A DNA stretch of 19,060 nt from Cocleimonas sp. GTDB taxonomy: Bacteria > Pseudomonadota > Gammaproteobacteria > Thiotrichales > Thiotrichaceae. The notes beneath the pieces were generated by a model. The model was given only the letters and a program-made list of their open reading frames with translations, was not told the origin of the DNA and did not search any database. A program made the translations under genes and the position numbers. The stretch covers positions 1 through 19,060 of the forward strand of contig JAGLBQ010000018.1 in assembly GCA_023146675.1 (NCBI GenBank), written 5' to 3'. Shown one piece after another: positions 8,187 to 14,137 of the stretch. How positions within the stretch are numbered: the stretch's first letter is position 1; the number at the start of each line of letters is the position of its first letter.

Positions 8187-9112
8187 TGCTACATGTCGTT
8201 GTTGCGGTTATTCAAGATAAAAAGGGACAAATTTTAATTGCACAACGGGATACAAAAAAACATCAGGGCGGTAAATGGGAGTTTCCAGGGGGGAAAGTTG
8301 AGCAAGGTGAATCAGCACAACACGCATTAGTTCGAGAGATTAATGAAGAGCTTGGCATTCAAATAGAAAGTGCAACGCCCTTGATTCAAATTCATCATCA
8401 TTATACGGAACTGTCTGTCTTTTTGGATGTTTACACCGTTAATACATGGCGAGGTGAAGCCTATGGCAAGGAAGGGCAACCAATGCGCTGGATTGGGCTA
8501 AATGATATTAATCACTACTCCTTTCCTGCGGCTAATACACCTATTTTACAGGCACTATCACTGCCTGATACCTGTTTAATTACTCCCGAAATTAAAGATG
8601 AAGCGGAGTTTCGTCAGGGAATTTTACGCTATTTGGATAGGGGGCAAACATTAATTCAATTCCGAGCTAAAACACTCACAACTCATGCCTATATTAACCG
8701 TGCAACGTGGTTAATTAAGCAATGTAAGGCATATGAAACTTCATTAGTCTTAAACTCACCCCCCTCTCAACTCGACTTTGCTAATGGGTTACATTTGACC
8801 AGTTCACAATTGTTAGCACTTAAAAGTAGACCAGAAACAACACTTCTCTCAGCCGCTTGCCACAATAAAAGCGAACTGCTAAAAGCACAGCAGCTAGCCG
8901 TAGATTTTATTTTTCTATCCGCAATAAAAGCCACTACATCTCATCCAGAGCTTATAAGTAAAGGCTGGCAATGGTTTTCTGAAAATATCAAAGAGTGCAA
9001 TATTCCCGTTTATGCCTTAGGAGGATTGGGAGTTGATGATCTTGATATAGCCAAAAAAAACGGTGCTCAAGGGATAGCTGCCATTAGTCAATTGTGGAAA
9101 AAATCACGTTAG
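8186..9112 (+). CDS. Nudix hydrolase (MutT-like) fused to TenI/ThiE-like domain
   Basis: A 308-residue two-domain protein. The N-terminal Nudix domain (about 1-130) is MutT-like, with a complete Nudix box from G36 to I58 (GKVEQGE, then REINEELGI). It should hydrolyse oxidised nucleotides such as 8-oxo-dGTP. The C-terminal half (about 135-305) resembles thiamine-phosphate synthase/TenI, with IQFRAKT, NGLHLTSSQL and PVYALGGLG. Several ThiE substrate-binding residues are altered, so it may be TenI-like or regulatory. This fusion is common in gammaproteobacteria. I chose the ATG at 8186, which shares one base with the deacetylase stop, because it starts the Nudix fold exactly; a frame open from 8114 adds non-homologous residues. 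AGGA is 12 nt upstream, so translational coupling is likely. Confidence 0.92.
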   Translation: MLHVVVAVIQDKKGQILIAQRDTKKHQGGKWEFPGGKVEQGESAQHALVREINEELGIQIESATPLIQIHHHYTELSVFLDVYTVNTWRGEAYGKEGQPMRWIGLNDINHYSFPAANTPILQALSLPDTCLITPEIKDEAEFRQGILRYLDRGQTLIQFRAKTLTTHAYINRATWLIKQCKAYETSLVLNSPPSQLDFANGLHLTSSQLLALKSRPETTLLSAACHNKSELLKAQQLAVDFIFLSAIKATTSHPELISKGWQWFSENIKECNIPVYALGGLGVDDLDIAKKNGAQGIAAISQLWKKSR

Positions 9113-9134
9113 TCCGTTTTTTCCTTCACATTAT

Positions 9135-9168
9135 AAAAAAAACAAGTATGCTCATAAGTATTTTTTTT
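9135..9168 (+). terminator. AT-rich inverted repeat, weak terminator candidate
   Basis: A run of eight A (9135-9142) and a run of eight T (9161-9168) flank TATG-CT-CATA, forming an imperfect AT hairpin ending in a T tract, 22 nt after the Nudix gene. There is almost no GC in the stem, so it is weak. Confidence 0.3.
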
Positions 9169-9196
9169 GACTTGCTCGCAGTCTAAAAAATAGACT
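9167..9196 (+). promoter_or_regulatory. Candidate promoter with dyad at the -10
   Basis: TTGACT (9167-9172) is a good -35 hexamer. A TAGACT -10-like box at 9191-9196 follows an 18-bp spacer. The box is the right arm of a perfect 6-bp inverted repeat, AGTCTA (9180-9185) and TAGACT, with AAAAA between, so a repressor could bind there. It would drive the gene at 9359 through a leader containing the inverted-repeat element. Confidence 0.4.
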
Positions 9197-9215
9197 ATTA
9201 TTATCACTCTCACCC

Positions 9216-9330
9216 ATACTTTCGCCAGAGACAATTTGTAGGGTGAGCCAGCGATAGCGCATCCTATAAAATAAGTTACTTATAGTGGATACGTTGCACC
9301 CACCTTTCACTTTGGAGTTAGCGAAAGTAT
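9216..9330. repeat. MITE-like inverted-repeat element, 115 bp
   Basis: Perfect 10-bp terminal inverted repeats, ATACTTTCGC (9216-9225) and GCGAAAGTAT (9321-9330), enclose a structured interior. Inside, GGGTGAGCC...GCGCATCC (about 9241-9264) faces GGATACGTTGCACCC (about 9288-9302), an imperfect nested stem. There is no ORF and no clear target-site duplication. The GGGTG/CACCC composition resembles dispersed intergenic repeats of aquatic gammaproteobacteria. Only one copy is in this window, so mobility is inferred. Confidence 0.5.
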
Positions 9331-9358
9331 TGTTTACTCTCTTACTTCGCCTTGCCTT

Positions 9359-10036
9359 ATGAAAAAAGCTGTTTTAACCTATCATGCACATGAAAAAATT
9401 GAGGAGCGTTTACTCATGTCTGCGGAGACATTATGCGAGCTGCTTGATGATAATATTGTGGTTATAACTGGAATAGAAACAAGTTCTAATCGTCATCATA
9501 AAGTTTTCTATAGCCCTCTCAACAAAATGTGCTTTGTTGCAATTCAAGATCAAAAAACAGGACATATCATCACTGTTCTCCCACTTGATTATCACCAAAA
9601 TAAAGCATGGGTCACGTCCTATGATGCACAGCGAATGGCAAAGGAAATGATGCATGGCTATATCCAAGATAAAGAAGATCAAGAAGCACAGATCTTATCA
9701 GATCGCCTGTTGCGTATAAAAAAAATACAAGGGAAATTACCCTTTCGTATCTATGGCTACCTTGAAGATGATGTTAAAACTATCGTGGATCGAATCTTTA
9801 TTTGTAGCTGGAAAGATGAAGCACTGTGTGCAGATTTAGGTAATTTGATTGAAGATAAGCACTTTATAAACCATTTATTTACACGCCTACATAAGAAACG
9901 CACACTTCTTAAAGTAAATAGTAATATCACCATCAAGCGCCTATCAATGCAGTTGGGTAGCAAGGGTGAAAAAACCTTATTTCATCTTGAAGCCTTGAAA
10001 TGGTTTAATCAAAGTCAGCAAAAATCTGAGGCTTAA
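9359..10036 (+). CDS. Uncharacterised protein with DUF4258-like N-terminus
   Basis: A 225-residue soluble protein that I do not recognise as a named family. The N-terminal part (about 7-77) begins TYHAHEKIEER and contains strands ending in FVAIQD and IITVLPLDY. This recalls DUF4258, a small RelE/BrnT-like fold, but the match is only by eye. The region 84-225 is helical and charged (KEDQEAQILSDRLLRIKKI), with no known motif; cysteines are scattered. No Shine-Dalgarno precedes the ATG at 9359. An in-frame ATG at 9416 has GAGGAG 9 nt upstream and could be the true start, but would remove the HAHEKIEER motif. The gene overlaps the convergent PP-loop gene by 4 bp. Confidence 0.75.
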   Translation: MKKAVLTYHAHEKIEERLLMSAETLCELLDDNIVVITGIETSSNRHHKVFYSPLNKMCFVAIQDQKTGHIITVLPLDYHQNKAWVTSYDAQRMAKEMMHGYIQDKEDQEAQILSDRLLRIKKIQGKLPFRIYGYLEDDVKTIVDRIFICSWKDEALCADLGNLIEDKHFINHLFTRLHKKRTLLKVNSNITIKRLSMQLGSKGEKTLFHLEALKWFNQSQQKSEA

Positions 10037-11079
10037 AGTAACCAGCCTTTTTCTATCTCATTCGCTTTTTTAGGCACTACCTGCATTTCTCTGGGTTCTT
10101 CACCTAACTGCCCTACTAATACGGTTACTTCATCTTCATCGCGCCCTTGGCTATAGCGCGCTGCAATGGATGCTGCCAAATAAATATCCTCAGCTGAAAT
10201 ATCTTCACCGTCTAACAAGGTCATAGGTCCTGGATGGCTTGCCGTTTTAATATAAATAAACTGCTTTCGATAACCTTCTAAAAAACGAGTTTCGCCTTCT
10301 TCGCGCGATACAATCATCTTAAAATTAGCGCTAGGGCGCAAATGCCGCCCAATTTTCAGCAACATAATATCATCCAGTTCATAATATTTATCGCCACGAT
10401 GCGCCCATAAATCTTTGAGTTTATCCGAATAATTCGGATCAGTCAGAAAGCAGCAACCGCCAGCAGGTTGTGCATATTCCTCGATCTTCCATTTATTTGC
10501 CAATGCCATTTGAGGCTTGCGACTCCGCCCTGAAAAATCAAATAATTGCTCACGATCAATCCAGCCCTCACGCTCAGGCTTAGTGGCAGGCAGGTTTTTT
10601 GCACAGAGAGGACGCACAAGTAAATCATTTGCACCTGACTCAGCTGAAATAATAGGCATGGTTTCTTTACGTTGTGATTTCGGTCGTTGTCCAATCACCT
10701 CACCTGTAAAAATAAAATCAAAATCATGCGCTTCTATCCACTGCTGCGCTTTTTTGACCATAAATATTTTACAATCAAGACAAGGGTTTAAATTGGCCCC
10801 ATAACCATGCTTTGGATTAATCACAACATCTTTATATTCATCCACAATATCAACAATGTGTAATTTAATACCCAACTGATCAGCAACCCAGAGTGAATTA
10901 TTGCGCTTCGGCTTTTTATTCTTCTTTTTACGCAAAGCTTGTGTGTGCCCTTCAACGCAAAATCCAGTGAAAAAATTAACCCCTTCAACATGGATTCCCT
11001 GTTCTAACATCGCCTTTGTCGCCAGCATGGAATCTAAACCACCTGAAATTAAGGAAAGTGCTTTGCGTTGTTTTGCCAT
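10033..11079 (-). CDS. PP-loop ATPase, MnmA/ThiI-like tRNA thiolation type, with NFACT-R-like domain
   Basis: Predicted ATP-pyrophosphatase that adenylates a substrate, probably a tRNA base to be thiolated, 348 residues. The PP-loop SGGLDS (12-17) is complete. Cysteines that could carry sulfur or an iron-sulfur cluster are C41, C100 and C103 (CLDC), C159, and C209-C210 in PAGGCCFLTD. The last 100 residues (MTLLDGEDISAEDIYLAASI, then RDEDEVTV) resemble the RNA-binding NFACT-R module found in this subfamily. Such proteins are often labelled as MnmA-like methyltransferases, but no methyltransferase fold is present. A TTGATC-17-TATGAT promoter lies upstream. The exact RNA product is unknown. Confidence 0.82.
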   Translation of the reverse strand: MAKQRKALSLISGGLDSMLATKAMLEQGIHVEGVNFFTGFCVEGHTQALRKKKNKKPKRNNSLWVADQLGIKLHIVDIVDEYKDVVINPKHGYGANLNPCLDCKIFMVKKAQQWIEAHDFDFIFTGEVIGQRPKSQRKETMPIISAESGANDLLVRPLCAKNLPATKPEREGWIDREQLFDFSGRSRKPQMALANKWKIEEYAQPAGGCCFLTDPNYSDKLKDLWAHRGDKYYELDDIMLLKIGRHLRPSANFKMIVSREEGETRFLEGYRKQFIYIKTASHPGPMTLLDGEDISAEDIYLAASIAARYSQGRDEDEVTVLVGQLGEEPREMQVVPKKANEIEKGWLL

Positions 11080-11117
11080 TGGTTATTACTCTTTTAAAGC
11101 GGTAAAATTGGGCGTGA

Positions 11118-11146
11118 ATCATAAGCGCATAAACAATTTGGATCAA
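11118..11146 (-). promoter_or_regulatory. Sigma-70 type promoter for the PP-loop gene
   Basis: On the minus strand TTGATC (11141-11146) and TATGAT (11118-11123) are separated by exactly 17 bp, about 39 nt before the start codon. Both hexamers are close to consensus. Confidence 0.55.
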
Positions 11147-11286
11147 TTAGATAGTTTGTAGCATCAATTATACTTGCCATAATCGTCATTAATTCGTAGG
11201 CTAACAGGCTAACCTGAATCCACAGTAATATCACACATTCAAGTTAATTCAACTGTGCGCTACGGGCTGTCACAAACAATCATCAC

Positions 11287-11949
11287 ATGGTAAATAATAT
11301 GAATATGGAACAAGCACGCTTTAATATGATAGAACAACAAATACGCCCTTGGGATGTTTTGGATCATTCAGTATTACAAGTTATGATGGATCTACCACGT
11401 GATGCTTTCGTTTCAGAGGCACAGCGATCGCTTGCTTATGCAGATATTCAATTACCGATGGGGCATGGTGAATTTATGATGCATCCAAGGGTTGAAGGGC
11501 GCGTATTGCAAGAACTAGCCATACAGGATGATGATATTTGTTTGGAAATAGGCACAGGAAGTGGCTACCTCACCGCTTGTATGGCGAATCTGGCAAAAGA
11601 AGTGTTTAGCGTAGAGATACATGAAGATTTTATCACTACTGCAAAACAGCGCCTTGCAACACAAAATATTTCTAATGCTATTGTTGAGCATGCCGATGCA
11701 TTACAGAGTTTAGCATTAGATAAACGCTATGATGTTATTGCCGTAACAGGTTCAGTACCTGAATACCTTCCTTTATTTGAACAATTACTAAAACCTGAAG
11801 GTCGATTATATATCACCGTAGGGAGTGGCGCGTTACAGCACGCCGTATTAGTTGTGAATTCTAATGGGAAATATATCCACACTAATTTATTTGCAACAGA
11901 ACTAAACCCACTACAGGGAACAACGACTAAATCCAGCTTTACGTTTTAG
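11287..11949 (+). CDS. Pcm-like SAM-dependent methyltransferase (isoaspartyl methyltransferase family)
   Basis: Class I methyltransferase of the protein-L-isoaspartate O-methyltransferase family, 220 residues. SAM-binding motif I is LEIGTGSGYLTA (86-97), followed by an acidic strand SVEI (108-111). The N-terminal EQARFNMIEQQIRPWDVLD block (from about 8) is typical of the pcm-like subfamily often found upstream of tolC. In true Pcm a T-I-S segment binds the isoaspartyl substrate; here the aligned stretch reads GEFMMHPRVEGRVLQ, so repair activity is doubtful. Three in-frame ATGs (11287, 11299, 11305) compete and none has a clear ribosome binding site; homologues usually start close to the second or third. 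No tolC follows: an IS91 remnant does. Confidence 0.85.
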   Translation: MVNNMNMEQARFNMIEQQIRPWDVLDHSVLQVMMDLPRDAFVSEAQRSLAYADIQLPMGHGEFMMHPRVEGRVLQELAIQDDDICLEIGTGSGYLTACMANLAKEVFSVEIHEDFITTAKQRLATQNISNAIVEHADALQSLALDKRYDVIAVTGSVPEYLPLFEQLLKPEGRLYITVGSGALQHAVLVVNSNGKYIHTNLFATELNPLQGTTTKSSFTF

Positions 11950-11997
11950 ATTAGCTGCCAACTACAGGGCTTGGTGCGTTAGCCTTATTTTTATGAC

Positions 11998-12311
11998 ATG
12001 GGAAATGAATATCAAGGAAAAAAATATAAAGGCATTTTTGATGGAACACTAAGATTTATTGCTACGCTGCACACATGGGGTCGTTCATCAACGTTACATC
12101 CCCATCTTCATGTCTTACTGATGGCAGGTGGATTAAAAGATGATAAGACGTGGGAAGAGGCAAAAGGCGACTTTTTGGTTTCAGCTAAGAACTGCTTATT
12201 TTCATCTTTTGCCTTTGAAAAAAAGATAAGGCACTTGAAAAAAAGCAGGCTAAAGTTGCTATTTTAGCGCAGCGCTTTGAAGGAAGAAGCAGTGTTGAGG
12301 GTACTTCGGTA
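11998..12311 (+). pseudogene. IS91-family transposase fragment, truncated and frameshifted
   Basis: The reading frame from 11998 encodes IATLHTWGRSSTLHPHLHVL and then MAGGLKDDKTW, which is the HUH (HPHLH) core of the Y2/IS91-type transposase (PF04986). The zinc-finger N-terminus and the tyrosine-bearing C-terminus are absent, so the gene is dead. After the AKGDFL block the frame meets a run of seven A (12218-12224). Adding one A would continue into DKALEKKQAKVAILAQRFEG, suggesting a homopolymer frameshift. What follows that (to about 12437) is not recognisable and may be debris of another element. The remnant lies 48 bp after the pcm-like gene, where tolC or another partner might be expected. 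Confidence 0.7.
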
Positions 12312-12437
12312 GTGGGTCATTTCTGTGAAACTATGATAGTTCAAAGCAGAAAAAAACATGTAGATCATCGAAGAAAACCAAATAGAGTACTTAGCTTCTA
12401 TTTTCCAATTAAAATAACTACTTATCATTATACAACT

Positions 12438-13286
12438 ATGAAACTACCACCTCTTGGATTTGGTCTGGGGCTCAGAAAAGAGCATTATCAGGCAATATTA
12501 GATACTTCACCCGCCGTCGATTGGTTTGAAGTTTTATCAGAAAACTACCTTGTGCCTGGTGGTAAACCACTGTATTTCCTTGATGCCATTAATGAGCGTT
12601 ATCCAATGGTGATGCACGGTGTATCACTCGCTATAGGCAATACAGACCCCTTAGATTTTAATTATTTGCAACAGATTAAGGCATTATCAGAACGGATTAA
12701 TGCACACTGGATTTCAGATCATCTTTGTTGGTCGGGTTTGGATGGTGTGAATGCGCATGATTTATTGCCCTTGCCGTATACATCCGAGGCGGTAACGCAT
12801 GTGGCAACACGGATTAAACAGGTGCAGGATGTTCTTGAGCGCCGTCTTCTCATTGAAAATGTTTCTAGCTATGTCTCTTATACTCAATCTGAAATGACAG
12901 AGTGGGAGTTTTTAAGTGCAGTGGCTGAGGAGGCTGACTGTTTACTTTTGCTGGATGTTAATAATATTTATGTTAGCTCTGTCAATCATGAATTTGACCC
13001 ACTAAAATATTTGGATGGTGTGCCAAAAGAACGGGTTCAACAACATCATCTAGCGGGACATAGTGATTATGGTGACTATATTATTGATACTCATGATCAC
13101 GACGTGGTTGATTCCGTATGGAAATTATACGCAGAAGCAGTAAAGCGTTTTGGGCAGGTATCTGCGATGATAGAGCGCGATGATAATATCCCTGATTTAG
13201 CGGTGTTAATGCAGGAATATGCGCAAATGAAACAAATTTCAGCCAGTGTATTAAGTGAAGCAGAGCAAGGAGTGGCTCATGTCTGA
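12438..13286 (+). CDS. MNIO-family (DUF692) peptide-modifying enzyme, HvfB/BufB-type
   Basis: A multinuclear non-heme iron oxidase-family protein, 282 residues, with a TIM-barrel fold. Relatives (MbnB, TglH, BufB) modify cysteines in ribosomal peptides, for example to oxazolone/thioamide or thiooxazole groups. All recognisable metal-site motifs are present: MHGVSL (H60), SDHLCW (D94, H95), ENVSSY (E140, N141), LLDVNNIYV (D173, N175, N176), HLAGH (H204, H208), DTHDHD (about 217-222) and IERDD (E246, D248). The start is the ATG at 12438, which fits family length; the frame is open back to a GTG at 12312 but the extra residues are not family-like. There is no clear ribosome binding site. It overlaps its partner by 8 bp. 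No precursor peptide gene is adjacent. Confidence 0.9.
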   Translation: MKLPPLGFGLGLRKEHYQAILDTSPAVDWFEVLSENYLVPGGKPLYFLDAINERYPMVMHGVSLAIGNTDPLDFNYLQQIKALSERINAHWISDHLCWSGLDGVNAHDLLPLPYTSEAVTHVATRIKQVQDVLERRLLIENVSSYVSYTQSEMTEWEFLSAVAEEADCLLLLDVNNIYVSSVNHEFDPLKYLDGVPKERVQQHHLAGHSDYGDYIIDTHDHDVVDSVWKLYAEAVKRFGQVSAMIERDDNIPDLAVLMQEYAQMKQISASVLSEAEQGVAHV

Positions 13287-14052
13287 ACTACTTGAATTAC
13301 AACGCAGTATGATGCAATGGCTGCAAAGTGAATCGGGCGATATACAGGATAGGGTGATTGGGACTGAAAAAGTCAGCTCTGAAACACGCTTGGCAATCTA
13401 TGCCAATGCTTATCGCTATCGTCTTATTGATGCGCTATCAGATAATTATCCCTCCGTGCATACTTTATTAGGTGATGAAGGTTTTTATAATGATGGTGTT
13501 GAATACATTGCCGCTTATCCCTCACATCATTTTTCAATTCGCTATTTTGGTCATCATTTAGAAACATTTTTAGTCGATCAACATCAGGATACTGCTGTGC
13601 TAGCAGAAATGGCACGCTTTGAATGGGCATTGCGAGATGCCTTTGATGCCGCTGATAGCGCCTCATTAGGGCTTGAAGCATTGCAAACAGTCGCGCCAGA
13701 AGCATGGGTGGAATTACGCTTTACACTGCATCCATCGGTAGCGCGTTTAGAATTAGAATGGAATGTACCGCAATTATGGGCTGCCATTGAAAATGAAACA
13801 GGACAAATACCATTTGAACAAGCGGAATATCCTGTTCCTTGGTTAATTTGGCGCAAACAATTAAAAACCTATTATCGTTCACTTGATGTTGATGAAGCAT
13901 GGGCGTTAGATGCGGTGATACAAAGACAGTCTTTTACTGAAATTTGTGCTGGTGTTTGTGAATGGGTGGATGAAGCTTCTGCGCCAGAACGCGTTGCTGG
14001 GTTTATTTCAACGTGGTTGGAAGCTGATTTAATTACTGCATTGGAAGCTTAA
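13279..14052 (+). CDS. HvfC/BufC-type MNIO partner protein (DUF2063)
   Basis: A 257-residue partner of the MNIO enzyme, thought to bring the precursor peptide leader to the enzyme. The N-terminal half holds the DUF2063 (HvfC/BufC N-terminal) pattern: ETRLAIYANAYRYRLIDAL (about 36-54), then YPSVHTLLGDEGF. The C-terminal half (about 130-257) is less conserved, with a WRKQLKTYYRSL segment. The ATG at 13279 has AGGAG 7 nt upstream and overlaps the MNIO stop by 8 bp; an earlier in-frame ATG at 13255 lacks a site. The family was formerly annotated as putative DNA-binding. The DoxX-like membrane protein that often completes such operons is not downstream. Confidence 0.88.
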   Translation: MSELLELQRSMMQWLQSESGDIQDRVIGTEKVSSETRLAIYANAYRYRLIDALSDNYPSVHTLLGDEGFYNDGVEYIAAYPSHHFSIRYFGHHLETFLVDQHQDTAVLAEMARFEWALRDAFDAADSASLGLEALQTVAPEAWVELRFTLHPSVARLELEWNVPQLWAAIENETGQIPFEQAEYPVPWLIWRKQLKTYYRSLDVDEAWALDAVIQRQSFTEICAGVCEWVDEASAPERVAGFISTWLEADLITALEA

Positions 14053-14072
14053 ACTTCAACAGTATATCTCTG

Positions 14073-14110
14073 TAAAGATGCAAAGCGCGCTAAGGAAAAA
14101 AGCATCTTTA
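14073..14110. terminator. Hairpin between convergent genes, possible terminator
   Basis: A perfect 9-bp inverted repeat, TAAAGATGC (14073-14081) and GCATCTTTA (14102-14110), lies in the 85-bp gap between the convergent hvfC-like and fusion genes. Neither strand has a good U tract after the stem, although the loop carries a run of six A. A competing stem involving GCGC segments overlaps it. Confidence 0.4.
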
Positions 14111-14137
14111 GGCGCTCTGTAACTGAAATTTTCGAAT

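Noticed and set aside
12265..12432. 55-residue minus-strand frame upstream of the MNIO gene, considered as a precursor peptide
   Set aside because: It has no cysteines, no signal peptide and no ribosome binding site, so it does not fit a bufferin-like precursor.
12312..12437. 42-residue N-terminal extension of the MNIO protein from a GTG
   Set aside because: The residues are basic and unlike the family, which begins close to the KLPPLGFGLGLR segment; the DNA belongs to the mobile-element debris.
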